64,000 nt of DNA from an uncultured Gammaproteobacteria bacterium. Its GTDB lineage: Bacteria > Pseudomonadota > Gammaproteobacteria > Pseudomonadales > Pseudomonadaceae. The position numbers and the translations under genes are program-made. Where the stretch lies: NCBI GenBank assembly GCA_945612235.1, contig CALZAE010000002.1:1-64000 (forward strand). Reading direction: 5' to 3'. The notes under the pieces are model-generated. The model was not told the origin of the DNA, ran no database searches, and was given only the letters and a program-made list of their open reading frames with translations. Shown here piece by piece: positions 1-8,623 of the stretch (its first letter is position 1; each line of letters begins with the position of its first letter).

Positions 1-145
1 TTGCCATACCATTGGCAATCGGGTGAACACCACCACCAGCAACGTAGAACTCTTTAGTTGAGCCTGCGCGCGCCCAGTACGCGATACCGATGTAGAGGAT
101 AAAAGATCCACCCACAAACAGCATATTGATCATAAATTGACTCAT
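1..145 (-). CDS. Sodium:solute symporter, VC_2705-type (5' end only)
   Basis: Translating the minus strand from the ATG at 145 gives 48 residues beginning MSQFMINMLFVGGSFILYIG, then an AGSTKEFYVAGGGVHPIANG stretch. This is the first transmembrane helix and the following conserved segment of SSS-family (ActP/VC_2705-like) cation:solute symporters. The gene runs off the left edge, so substrate and completeness cannot be judged. It starts 4 nt after the stop of the DUF4212 gene. Its ribosome binding site GAGGAG overlaps that stop, so the two are translationally linked as in other small-subunit/symporter pairs. Acetate or another organic acid is the likely substrate class, by family only. Confidence 0.85.
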   Translation of the reverse strand, partial: MSQFMINMLFVGGSFILYIGIAYWARAGSTKEFYVAGGGVHPIANGMA

Positions 146-149
146 GCTG

Positions 150-410
150 TTACTCCTCTAAACCGAATTTTTTATCGAGTCTGTTCATTCTCCAAGAATA
201 GAAAAAGATCAGAACGATAAAGGTTAATAAAGCTCCTTGCTGAGCAAACCAGAAACCTAAATCCGTACCACCGATCGAGATACCCGACAGTAGAGGTCTG
301 AGTAAAATGCCAAAGCCATACGAAACCAAAGCCCACACCGACATGCAGAAGGTAATGAGGCGTAAGTTCGCTGACCAATAGGCAGCAGCATTTTTTTTGT
401 CGTCTTGCAT
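150..410 (-). CDS. DUF4212 symporter small subunit
   Basis: 86-residue protein with two hydrophobic helices (about residues 18-40 and 55-75) and the N-terminal pattern AAYWSANLR typical of DUF4212 (putative solute:sodium symporter small subunit). The family is known to sit directly before VC_2705-type symporters and probably forms a membrane complex with them. The frame is open further upstream, to 491. The ATG at 410 was chosen because GGTGAG lies 4 nt before it and the protein then begins MQDDKKNAAAYW, as in relatives. The alternative ATG at 422 has no ribosome binding site. Confidence 0.85.
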   Translation of the reverse strand: MQDDKKNAAAYWSANLRLITFCMSVWALVSYGFGILLRPLLSGISIGGTDLGFWFAQQGALLTFIVLIFFYSWRMNRLDKKFGLEE

Positions 411-867
411 AGTGCTCACCATTGTTTTTGTATTTGTGAAATTTTGTGCAGCGTGGCATAGCAAATTTAACAAGTCAGACCCCTTCAACATAACCCCCTG
501 CTTTAGTCTATTTATGGCTTATAGCTGTATTCTCACTTCTGAAGATCGACTTATTTATCGTGCTTTTTATTAAAAATAAGCTACTTATTGGCGAATTTAG
601 GCGAAAAAATCGTATCGAAATTTATTTAAAAATAAAGTACAAGTAAATACATATTTCTAATTGTGACCAGAAAATAGGCTTAACAAGAGCTTTTTACGCC
701 ATTTATCCAAGCAAAACAGCAACATAATTCATTTTTTCTTCTCGAGTTTTCAGCTTAATTTAGGCAAAAAAAAGCTGATAGTTCTGCAACGCAATGCGCA
801 CAGAATTACCAGCTAGTGTTCCCAGTTTCTGACTTGAACCTCGATCCTAGAGATCGTGCAGATCGAC
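411..867. other. AT-rich intergenic region
   Basis: This 457-bp stretch between the DUF4212 gene and the 3' end of sbcC shows no convincing ORF. It is strikingly AT-rich at about 540-780, with several runs of A or T. It must hold the promoter for the minus-strand DUF4212/symporter pair and the end of the sbcDC transcript. I see no clear -35/-10 pair and no stem with a T-run for sbcC. A short imperfect hairpin (CGATC/GATCG) lies at about 841-855. Confidence 0.5.
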
Positions 868-3800
868 TTAGCTCACCCGATAACACTCATCCAAACTGCT
901 ATAGCCCATGCCAGCGCTTTTACGCACTTTAATTTGTACAGGGATACGCTCTTTAAGCGCTTCAACGTGGCTGATAATACCAATGGTTTTACCTTCAGCA
1001 TTGAGGTTGTCCAGCGCCGTTAAGGCCATTTCTAAAGTTTCGCTATCCAAGGTACCAAAGCCTTCATCCAAAAACAGCGAATCAATGCGCGTTTTATGGC
1101 TGACCAATTCCGATAGCGCCAAGGCCAGGGCTAAACTCACCAAGAAGCTTTCACCCCCAGACAAAGTGCGGGTATCGCGCTGAATATCGGCTTGCCAGGT
1201 ATCCACCACCAAGATTTCCAACTCACCCTGCTGACAACGGCTGAGCTGATAACGGTTATGCAAGGTCGCCAATTGCTGATTGGCCAGCACCACCAAGTGA
1301 TCCAAGGTTAGACCCTGCACAAACTTGCGGTACTTATTGCCATCGGCAGAACCAATTAGGCTATTGAGCTGTTGCCATTGGTCATACAGCACCCGCTGCT
1401 CAGTGATGCGCACCAGCAAGTCCTGCTGAGTGGCGCGGTTGCTGGCATCTGTGGCTAAAGTGGTTTGTAAACTGCCCAACTGACGATATAAGTCATCATG
1501 CTCAGCATCTAAAACAGCGCGTTGCTCAGCTAAGTCTGCAGAGCTGAGCTCGGTTCTTGGTGTGGCATTTAAGTCGCTGATGCGCTGCGTGACGGCGCTC
1601 AGCAGGGTCTTGGCATCTTGTAACTGGCTATTCAAACGCGTTTGCAAGCGGTGTAATTGCTCAGCCTCGGCTGCAGGTAAGAGCGCCTGCAAAAATGCAC
1701 CTTCGTCAGCGAAAGCACTCTGGGCTAAGGATGTGTGCCACTGGCTCTGCTGTTGCTGATAGGCGGCTTGGGCTTCGGTGAGGCGCGTGGTTAAGCTCTG
1801 TAGTTGCCCTTGCAGTACGGCATACTGATTGTGCGCCTGCTGCAAGTGCTGCTGGGTCTGCGCCAGCGCTTCTGGCAGGTTCGAGACGGGCGCGCAGGTC
1901 TCACCCTCGGCGATATTCAGCACTTGCCACTGGCTTTGTGCTTGACTGAGTTGCTGCTGAGCGTACTCAGCCTGACTGCGCAACCTACTGATATGCAGCG
2001 CCAATTGCTCAAGCTGCATACTACCCTGCTGCCATACTTGCGCTTCCTGTTCACGCTGGCTGAGCCATTGTTCGGGGTCAGTCGGTAGACTGTAACCCAA
2101 GGTGCTTAATTGCTGACTCAATTGTGCTTGCTGCGCCTGTATCTCGACACTGTGCGTCTGGATACGCGCAGCCTTGTCTGCCAATTGCTGTTGCTGATGC
2201 GCTAAATGACTTTCTTGCGCTTTAAGTTCTTGCTGTGCGGCGATTAAAGCTTTTTCAGCGTTGTGGTAAGTCTGTTCACTAGCAGCCAGTGCAGCTTGGG
2301 CGCTGCTGATAGCGGTCAGGCGTTGCTCACAGTTGATTAACGCCTGGTGATGCGCCATATGCGCAACACTGAAATCATCGGCGCTTAAGTGATTCGCCAA
2401 TTGCAGTCGCTGCAGCGCTTGCGCTTTCTCGCTGTGCAGCTTGTCGGTCTCGTGCTCAAGCTCAGTCTGGCGTTGCTGTAACTGTTGTTGCTCAGTCTGC
2501 AATTGCGTTAAGACTGTAGCGCACCCTTGGCCTTCCACAGCCAGTGCTTCCAGCTGCAACTGCTTGCTGTGCAGCGCTTGCTCAGTCTGCGACACGTCCA
2601 AGGCTTGGTAAGCGCTAATGGCCGGATGCTCGTGCGAGCCGCATAAAGGACAAGCAGCATCAGTCTGCAGTTGTGCGCGGTGCTGCTCGAGGCTGGCAAT
2701 GCGTTGCTCTTGCTGAAGCAGTTGGGCTTTATCTTCCACTTGCTCTTTTAGCGCTTTGTATTGAAGGCGCAGCTTATCGCGCAACTGCTCTTGTGCCTGC
2801 AGCTTAATACCCAATTCTGTGCTGCGCAGTTGCAAGGCCTGAGTCGAGTCCTGCTGCGCTTGCTCTTGGCTGTATAGGTAGGCTAAGCGCTGATAGTGTT
2901 GACTGTGGCCATGCAAGGTATTGAGCTGTTGCTGCCACTCTTGCACGCTGCGCTGCTCGAGCACCCGTTGCAATGTCTGTCGGTCAGCCTGGCATGCCCT
3001 GTGCAAAGGCTGTAACGCAGTCTGTTGCTCTTGCAAGGCTTGTGTGTGCTGGCTGATGTCGGCAGTCAACTGCTCAAGCTGCGCCGTCAGCTTTTGCTGC
3101 TGGACTTGCTCTTGCTCCAGCGCTAACTGCTGTCGGTGGGCTTGGGCAAACTCCGTGCGCCAACTGGCCAAGTGCTTAGCTAAGTGCTCGTGCGGGGCAG
3201 TTTGTGCGCGCTGTTCTTGCAAAGTGTTATATGACTGCTCAGTACCTTGCAGTTGAGCGTGCAAGCCATCCGCAGACTGCTGCGCATAGCAGTATTGCTG
3301 CCAGGCTAACTGCTCTATCTGCTGTGCGCTGGCAGCCGCCTGATCTTGCACTTTATGCAGGTTTTCTTGGCTGTGTTGCACAGCCTGCTGCGCTGCTTGT
3401 AAAGCCTTATAATCCGGCTGCAGTTGCGCAGCGGGCGCATGGGCGGCTAAGCGCTGCAAATCAGCTTGATGTTGCTGCTGCTCGCTGTGTGCACTGTCTA
3501 ATTGCTGTTGCGCTTGCTGCTGCTCTTGCTGCGCACGCTCAAGACTCAGACGCCAGTCGGCTTGTTGCTGTAAATCGGTTAGGCGCAGCTTTAAGTCTTG
3601 CGCGTGGCTTTGCGCGTTGGCGAATTGCGTTTGTGTCGCGCTCAGTTCTTCAGCGCTGAGTAACTGCACCACATCGGCACGGGTGGTTAACTCTTTTAGC
3701 GCGTCGGCTTGCTCTCTTTGCTTTTCATGCACACGCTTGGAGATTTCACCGTAAATTTCTGTCCCTGTCAGCTGCTCTAAAAGTCCAGCACGGCTATTGG

Positions 3801-4293
3801 GATTGGCTTCTAAAAATGCGGCAAAGCCCCCCTGCGCCAGCAACATGGACTGGGTAAAACGCTGAAAATCCAAACCAGTTAACTCTTCGACTGCTTTAGC
3901 TTTTTCACTGATTTTATCGGTGAGGATATGACCCTCTAAATCAGCCAATTCAGTTTGCGCTTGCTGCAAAGCTCCATCGGCTTTACCACGGGCGCGACGT
4001 TGACTCCAAAAGGCGCGGTAACCTTTATCTTTTACCGCAAACTCCACCTCCACCAAGCACTCGCTGGTATGGCGGGTCATCAGCTCATTGCTGCTTTGCG
4101 ATAGCGTACTCAGGCGTGGCGTGCGGCTGTACAAGGCTAGGCAAATCGCATCCAGCAGCGTGGTTTTACCTGCACCGGTCGGGCCGGTAATGGCAAAGAG
4201 ACTGCTGCCATTAAAGGGTTCTTGAGTGAAATCAATCTTCCACTCGCCTTTTAACGCATTGATGTTTTTCAGGCGAATACTCAAAATCTTCAT
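868..4293 (-). CDS. sbcC: Exonuclease subunit SbcC (RAD50-like ATPase)
   Basis: 1141-residue SMC/RAD50-type ATPase subunit of the SbcCD nuclease, which opens and trims hairpins, palindromes and protein-blocked DNA ends. Walker A GPTGAGKT is at about residues 37-44. The zinc hook CPLCG lies near residue 547, in the middle of two long coiled-coil arms. The ABC signature LSGGES is near 1043 and Walker B LFLDEGFGTLD near 1073. The arms are unusually rich in Gln, Leu and Ala, visible as TTGCTG-type repetition in the DNA, which is normal for this coiled-coil family. The ATG shares one base with the sbcD stop (TAATG), indicating translational coupling. Confidence 0.97.
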   Translation of the reverse strand: MKILSIRLKNINALKGEWKIDFTQEPFNGSSLFAITGPTGAGKTTLLDAICLALYSRTPRLSTLSQSSNELMTRHTSECLVEVEFAVKDKGYRAFWSQRRARGKADGALQQAQTELADLEGHILTDKISEKAKAVEELTGLDFQRFTQSMLLAQGGFAAFLEANPNSRAGLLEQLTGTEIYGEISKRVHEKQREQADALKELTTRADVVQLLSAEELSATQTQFANAQSHAQDLKLRLTDLQQQADWRLSLERAQQEQQQAQQQLDSAHSEQQQHQADLQRLAAHAPAAQLQPDYKALQAAQQAVQHSQENLHKVQDQAAASAQQIEQLAWQQYCYAQQSADGLHAQLQGTEQSYNTLQEQRAQTAPHEHLAKHLASWRTEFAQAHRQQLALEQEQVQQQKLTAQLEQLTADISQHTQALQEQQTALQPLHRACQADRQTLQRVLEQRSVQEWQQQLNTLHGHSQHYQRLAYLYSQEQAQQDSTQALQLRSTELGIKLQAQEQLRDKLRLQYKALKEQVEDKAQLLQQEQRIASLEQHRAQLQTDAACPLCGSHEHPAISAYQALDVSQTEQALHSKQLQLEALAVEGQGCATVLTQLQTEQQQLQQRQTELEHETDKLHSEKAQALQRLQLANHLSADDFSVAHMAHHQALINCEQRLTAISSAQAALAASEQTYHNAEKALIAAQQELKAQESHLAHQQQQLADKAARIQTHSVEIQAQQAQLSQQLSTLGYSLPTDPEQWLSQREQEAQVWQQGSMQLEQLALHISRLRSQAEYAQQQLSQAQSQWQVLNIAEGETCAPVSNLPEALAQTQQHLQQAHNQYAVLQGQLQSLTTRLTEAQAAYQQQQSQWHTSLAQSAFADEGAFLQALLPAAEAEQLHRLQTRLNSQLQDAKTLLSAVTQRISDLNATPRTELSSADLAEQRAVLDAEHDDLYRQLGSLQTTLATDASNRATQQDLLVRITEQRVLYDQWQQLNSLIGSADGNKYRKFVQGLTLDHLVVLANQQLATLHNRYQLSRCQQGELEILVVDTWQADIQRDTRTLSGGESFLVSLALALALSELVSHKTRIDSLFLDEGFGTLDSETLEMALTALDNLNAEGKTIGIISHVEALKERIPVQIKVRKSAGMGYSSLDECYRVS

Positions 4294-5510
4294 TATTCAG
4301 CCTCCTGCAAACTGGTCAGCACTTGCGCATGTAAGCCTTGCAAGATCCTCACCTCATCCTCAGTCAACTCTTCGCCGTGCAAGCGCTTAGTAAATACTTC
4401 ACCTGGTGTGAGTTCGGCCAATACTTCACCTGTTTCTGCGCTTAAACCTGCAGCTTTATTGCCGCGCAGTCGGCGCACACGCAAGACTTCCACAGGTAAA
4501 TCAGCACAGAGCTCAGTCACTCGCGCTTCTAAGTCATTGTAATAATCATCGCCACGCACCTGAATTTCCAACCAGGCCACGGCACTCTCATCCAACTCGT
4601 CTGCCAGCTCAGCAAACTGTTGTTTCAGCTCATCAAGATTGCCAGACAAGGAAATCAAGCGTTGAAAACAAGGTATCTTCAGCGCAGTCACGCTTTCTAA
4701 ACCCTGCGGATTAAAATCCACACAGAGCAATTCTTTTTGCTGACGCCCTTCATCAAAACTCAAAGCAATGGGCGAGCCGCTGTAGCGCATATGCTCGTGC
4801 CCTGCGACTTTTTGCGGGCGGTGGATATGCCCCAGCGCTAAATAATCAAAGGCGGGAAAAGCATCAGTGGGAAATGCAGTGAGGGTACCGACATAAATCT
4901 CGCGCACTGACTCAGTTAAACTCACCCCCACAGTGGTTAAATGCCCAGTGCCAATAATGGGCACTGGCACAGCCAACTCATCGCGCAGGTCCTCAGCCTT
5001 GGCAAAGAGCTGCGCGTAATGTTCAGCAATCGCTTGTTGTAAGTCACGCTGCTTGTCATCGCCACTTTGTCCTGCCTGACTGCGCTGCACATCACGTGGG
5101 CGAATATAAGGAATGGCACAAACAATCGCCCCGACTTGGCCATTGCGCTGTTTAAGCAACAGTACTTGTTCAGTATGGTTGTCGGCAACGCTGGAAATCA
5201 CTTGGGTATTTAAACGCGCCAGCAAATCTTTACTTTCATTGAGCATCGAGACCGAATCATGGTTACCTGCCAAAATCACCAATTGGCAGCCGGTGTCGTG
5301 CATCTGGGTGATAAAGCGATTGTATTGCTCACGCGCATAACTGGGCGGTGTGCCGGTATCAAAAATATCACCGGCAATAATCAACGCATCCGCTTGCTGC
5401 TCCACCACGGTTTGCACCAGCCAGTCGCACCAAGCACGGTGTTCAGCTTGCCTGGTACGGCCCATAAAATGCTGGCCTAAATGCCAATCCGAAGTGTGTA
5501 AAATGCGCAT
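4293..5510 (-). CDS. sbcD: Exonuclease subunit SbcD (MRE11-like nuclease)
   Basis: 405-residue Mn-dependent phosphoesterase that forms the SbcCD complex with the product of the next gene. The MRE11/SbcD metal-binding motifs are in order: HTSDWHLGQ near the N-terminus, AGDIFDTGTP, LAGNHDS, TGHL and LGHIH. An AAGGA ribosome binding site precedes the ATG. Only about 32 bp separate the start from a strong terminator for the upstream flavoprotein gene, leaving almost no room for a separate promoter. Expression may therefore depend on read-through or on a promoter inside the upstream gene. Confidence 0.97.
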   Translation of the reverse strand: MRILHTSDWHLGQHFMGRTRQAEHRAWCDWLVQTVVEQQADALIIAGDIFDTGTPPSYAREQYNRFITQMHDTGCQLVILAGNHDSVSMLNESKDLLARLNTQVISSVADNHTEQVLLLKQRNGQVGAIVCAIPYIRPRDVQRSQAGQSGDDKQRDLQQAIAEHYAQLFAKAEDLRDELAVPVPIIGTGHLTTVGVSLTESVREIYVGTLTAFPTDAFPAFDYLALGHIHRPQKVAGHEHMRYSGSPIALSFDEGRQQKELLCVDFNPQGLESVTALKIPCFQRLISLSGNLDELKQQFAELADELDESAVAWLEIQVRGDDYYNDLEARVTELCADLPVEVLRVRRLRGNKAAGLSAETGEVLAELTPGEVFTKRLHGEELTEDEVRILQGLHAQVLTSLQEAE

Positions 5511-5542
5511 AGCGAAGGCGTCCTTGTGCGATGATCAATCAT

Positions 5543-5593
5543 AAAAAAGCCCAGGATTGACGCAAGGCTCTCAGCTTAAGTCAATCCTGGGCT
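5543..5593 (-). terminator. Rho-independent terminator of the lipoamide-dehydrogenase gene
   Basis: A perfect 14-bp inverted repeat (AGCCCAGGATTGAC at 5548-5561 and its complement at 5580-5593) encloses an 18-nt loop. On the minus strand it is followed immediately by TTTTTT. It sits just after the stop of the gene ending at 5617 and just before sbcD. Confidence 0.92.
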
Positions 5594-5616
5594 GGGTAAA
5601 GATACAGCGTTTTGGC

Positions 5617-7038
5617 TTAGCTGTCAGCGCGCACCAAGCCAAAAGGTAGGCCTGTTGCGTCCGGCAGATGCTTGGCAATATCCTGCAAAGCGCTTTGAAT
5701 CACTTCCTCTACCACGGGGTGATAAAACGGAATCTGCAACAAGCTCTGCGCGGTTTCTTCACGCTGAATCGCCAGCGCTAAAAACTGCGCCACATGCTCA
5801 GCACGCATCCCGAACATACTGGCACCCAGAAGCTTGCCGCTGGTTTTATCCGCATAGAGTCGCAGCACGCCTTGGTGCTCTGACAACACCTGACTGCGAC
5901 CATTGCTTTGCGTGCTCGCAGTACCAATTAAAATCTCGTCCGCGGCTAATTCATCAAAACGCGCACCGACGCTGACCACATCTGGATTGGTAAAGGCAAT
6001 GCCGATCGACACTTTACGTTTAAAAGCCACAACAGTGTCATGCACTGCGTTATAACCGGCCATGGCGCCTTCATCTGCGGCATCATGCATCAAGGCGCGC
6101 TGACCATTGACATCACCAATGATAAACACTGGATGCTCACCCATTTGCATGGTCTGCGGATTAAATAAGGGCTGACCACGCTCGTCCAATGCAAAACCCG
6201 CTGCAGCTAAGTTCAGCGTATCGGTATTCGGGCGACGCCCTAAAGCGACGAGTACCTTCTCGACTTGCACTTGCGTCTCGCCTGACTTAAGTATCACGCC
6301 CTGCTCGGCTTGAACCAGCTCAGCCGGCGCACCCAAGTACAACTGCATTTCTTTGCCAAACTCAGCCAAGGCATGCTGACTCACTTCTGGATCACTGATA
6401 CCACCCACGCTCGTGGCCATATCTGCACCATGCACTTCTACGCCCAGACGGGCCAACGCCAGACCCATCTCTAAACCAATGGCTCCCAAACCTAAAATAC
6501 CGATGGATTTTGGCAAGGTATCGAGCTCAAAAAAGTCATCGGTGGTGATGCAATGCTCAGCAAAGGGCTGTAAAAAGCCTGGCATCACCGGGCGCGAACC
6601 CGTAGCAATAATCACCGACTTGGCTTGCACTTGCTGTACACCATCGGCTTGTTCAACCTCTAATAAGGTTGGCGTAAGGAAACGTGCACGACCCATGAGC
6701 AGTTGCTCACCAGCAGCTCGCTCAGCACCCGCTGCCGCACGTCCAGAAAAATTATCACGCTGACGGCGCAACTCTGCCCAAGCTTGCTGGCTGTCTAATT
6801 GCAGATGCTCAGCACCACTGATGCCGAAACGGGTAAAGTCTTTCTGCCCATGCCAAGATTCAGCCATGTGCAGCGCCACTTTCGAGGGCATACAGCCCAC
6901 ACGCGCACAGGTGGTACCCAGAGGACCGCTATCAATCAACACAAAGCTTTTCTTCGCGCGACGCACTTCACGCAACGCATACAAACCAGCCGTACCGGCA
7001 CCGATAATGGCTACATCAACATTGATTTGCTTAGACAT
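5617..7038 (-). CDS. Dihydrolipoyl dehydrogenase-family flavoprotein
   Basis: 473-residue class I pyridine-nucleotide disulfide oxidoreductase. It has the FAD dinucleotide motif GAGTAG near residue 13 and the redox pair GTTCARVGCMPSKV near 43-56. The NAD(P)-binding motif GLGAIGLEMG is near 178, and the C-terminal His/Glu pair is in HPVVEE. These fit dihydrolipoamide dehydrogenase, but no E1/E2 subunit gene is adjacent, so the physiological partner is unknown. Related stand-alone Lpd-like proteins exist in pseudomonads. The ATG at 7038 was chosen over the one at 7050 because GGAGG lies 5 nt before it. It ends at a strong terminator. Confidence 0.88.
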   Translation of the reverse strand: MSKQINVDVAIIGAGTAGLYALREVRRAKKSFVLIDSGPLGTTCARVGCMPSKVALHMAESWHGQKDFTRFGISGAEHLQLDSQQAWAELRRQRDNFSGRAAAGAERAAGEQLLMGRARFLTPTLLEVEQADGVQQVQAKSVIIATGSRPVMPGFLQPFAEHCITTDDFFELDTLPKSIGILGLGAIGLEMGLALARLGVEVHGADMATSVGGISDPEVSQHALAEFGKEMQLYLGAPAELVQAEQGVILKSGETQVQVEKVLVALGRRPNTDTLNLAAAGFALDERGQPLFNPQTMQMGEHPVFIIGDVNGQRALMHDAADEGAMAGYNAVHDTVVAFKRKVSIGIAFTNPDVVSVGARFDELAADEILIGTASTQSNGRSQVLSEHQGVLRLYADKTSGKLLGASMFGMRAEHVAQFLALAIQREETAQSLLQIPFYHPVVEEVIQSALQDIAKHLPDATGLPFGLVRADS

Positions 7039-7423
7039 TTTTGCCTCCATTGGTATCTATGCCCTTACGCTAGCACAAAAAAGCCCCCAACCGATGCCAT
7101 TATAATACTTATTTATAGATTATATAAAACAGACGCAGCACCGTGCAGTTTTAACATTACCAAAAGAGCGTAGACGCAAGTGTTTGCCCGACGAAGACGC
7201 ATACCCAGCTAACAATATAAATATTCACCAAGCATGGCACTGTGTCTGTGGCAAGCGCAGCCATGGATGGCGTAGCGCCCGAATCGAACCCCGGACGGGT
7301 TCGTTGAGGGAAGAACAGATGCAGTGCCGTGCGGCAGGCGCAAAGTCTCAATACAGCACGCTTCAAATGCATCAATTTTAACATCACCGCAGAAACGCAG
7401 GCACAGATGCCTGCCATACCCTT
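7039..7423. other. Intergenic region with hairpin and repeat-like remnants
   Basis: 385 bp without a credible gene. Near the right end of the flavoprotein gene there is a TATAAT-like -10 on the minus strand (7099-7104) with a poor -35, a weak promoter candidate for that gene. Further right are a hairpin at 7285-7303, a GGTTCGATTC string resembling a tRNA T-loop, and two diverged copies of a segment starting TTTTAACAT (about 7149 and 7376). This looks like the decayed remains of a repeat element. The tRNA resemblance does not fold into a T-arm. Confidence 0.45.
7285..7303. repeat. Perfect 7-bp hairpin
   Basis: CGAACCC, a 5-nt loop CGGAC, then GGGTTCG. It lies about 120 bp downstream of the kinase/PqqD gene (minus strand) and is not followed by a T-run. 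It could be a weak terminator or part of an old repeat. Confidence 0.5.
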
Positions 7424-8623
7424 CTATGCGTCTGCAACCACCAGATCCGCCTGCGCCAAGGCCGCTAACAACACCGCTAGATCAGCCCTCACTCGCTCAA
7501 CCGGCACCGCAAAATACTCAGCTAACACAGCACTGATCGCCTCACCCGACAGCGGCTCATGCTGCAACAACTGCCAAGCCAATTTACCACTGGCATTAAG
7601 CCGGTGAATCGCACCAGTCGCGGTCTGAATCAAAAACAATTCCTCACCCACCGTATAGACACTCACCTGCGCAGCAGGCATCCACACACGGCTCAATAAC
7701 GACATCTCTGGCGCAGTCGTATCAACCGGCGGGCATTGTAATAAACTCGCTGGCGAAGTCTGCTTAGTATTAACCTGCTCAAGCACCTGCGCTAAATGAC
7801 GCGCGCCAGCCAAAGGCTCTGAATAGCGCAATAACACACAATTTACCCGCTGCACCAAAGGCAAAAAACGCTCAATCAACAGCGCATCTGACGTATCTAT
7901 CGATGCAAAATTCTGACACAAGAGTTGCAACAATCCCTCACCGGGCGCCAAGGTCACCACGTCAGGCTCAAGGTTACTGGGGTCACGCTCCAATAATACG
8001 ATAGTGCCGATCGGACAGACATCCTGATAACCGGCCAAACGCCCTGTTGCCGGCACGACAAAACGATAGCGCTCATCTTCAGGCCCAGCATGACGCTCAG
8101 AGTACGCGACAAATTCCGCAGAAAAACTTTCAGGCAACGGCATGCGTAACCGTGGTGCCACGCCCATAGCCACCCCTGCGCCTTGTGCTGTCAAACCCAG
8201 CACATCATCGCCAAACACTCGATAACCGGCCGCGGCAAAGGCCACAGTTAAGGTGCTTTTACCCGCCTGACTGCTTTGTGGGAAAATGGCCAACTGACCG
8301 TTAATCTCAACGCTGCCGCAATGCAAACCCAGTAATTGCGCCTCTGCGCTCAAGCGCTGACTGACCAACTCACCGACCAAACTGCAAGCCGCTGAAGCAG
8401 GCGATGGCAAGGTGAACTCATTGGGTTCATTCAATGAGCCTTGCCATAAACCTTCACCGTCTCGGTAAATATAAGTGGTGGGCGTTGCACCCTGCGCTTG
8501 AGTCAGCGTCATTGGCCAACCGGGCATTGCCTGCGCCAGCGCCTGCACCACATCAGGTGCATTTTCCACGCGCAAACAACGGCCTGCGTGAGGCAGGCTG
8601 ATATCCACAGCTGACACAGCCAT
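7424..8623 (-). CDS. HPr-kinase-like protein fused to a PqqD domain
   Basis: 399 residues in two parts. Residues about 95-290 resemble the HPr serine kinase C-terminal fold (HprK-related kinases), with a Walker A-type loop PQSSQAGKST at 115-124 and the acidic pair FGDD at 138-140. Residues about 310-399 match PqqD, with the tell-tale TATGAIHRLNASGKLAWQLL segment. PqqD domains are known to bind leader peptides of ribosomally made, modified peptides. A kinase-PqqD fusion therefore suggests a peptide- or protein-modifying kinase that recognises its substrate through the PqqD part. The start ATG overlaps the stop of the Tat-signal protein gene (TAATG), making that protein the obvious candidate substrate. 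Function is inferred, not shown. Confidence 0.8.
   Translation of the reverse strand: MAVSAVDISLPHAGRCLRVENAPDVVQALAQAMPGWPMTLTQAQGATPTTYIYRDGEGLWQGSLNEPNEFTLPSPASAACSLVGELVSQRLSAEAQLLGLHCGSVEINGQLAIFPQSSQAGKSTLTVAFAAAGYRVFGDDVLGLTAQGAGVAMGVAPRLRMPLPESFSAEFVAYSERHAGPEDERYRFVVPATGRLAGYQDVCPIGTIVLLERDPSNLEPDVVTLAPGEGLLQLLCQNFASIDTSDALLIERFLPLVQRVNCVLLRYSEPLAGARHLAQVLEQVNTKQTSPASLLQCPPVDTTAPEMSLLSRVWMPAAQVSVYTVGEELFLIQTATGAIHRLNASGKLAWQLLQHEPLSGEAISAVLAEYFAVPVERVRADLAVLLAALAQADLVVADA

Noticed and set aside
2921..3659. Long plus-strand ORFs opposite sbcC
   Set aside because: Cys- and Ala-rich shadows of Gln/Leu-rich coiled-coil codons in sbcC.
5030..5050. TTGTTGTAAGTCA inside sbcD as a possible Ter site
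   Set aside because: It lies in coding sequence (Leu-Gln-Gln codons) and has G in place of the essential C of TAACTAA.
7270..7305. tRNA-like T-loop string GGTTCGATTC
   Set aside because: The flanking bases do not form a 5-bp T-stem, and no acceptor, D or anticodon arm could be found nearby. The string is explained by a simple hairpin.
7157..7417. 86-residue minus-strand ORF in the gap before the kinase/PqqD gene
   Set aside because: No recognisable domain, no good ribosome binding site, odd composition, and it crosses the hairpin and repeat-like segments. More likely non-coding.
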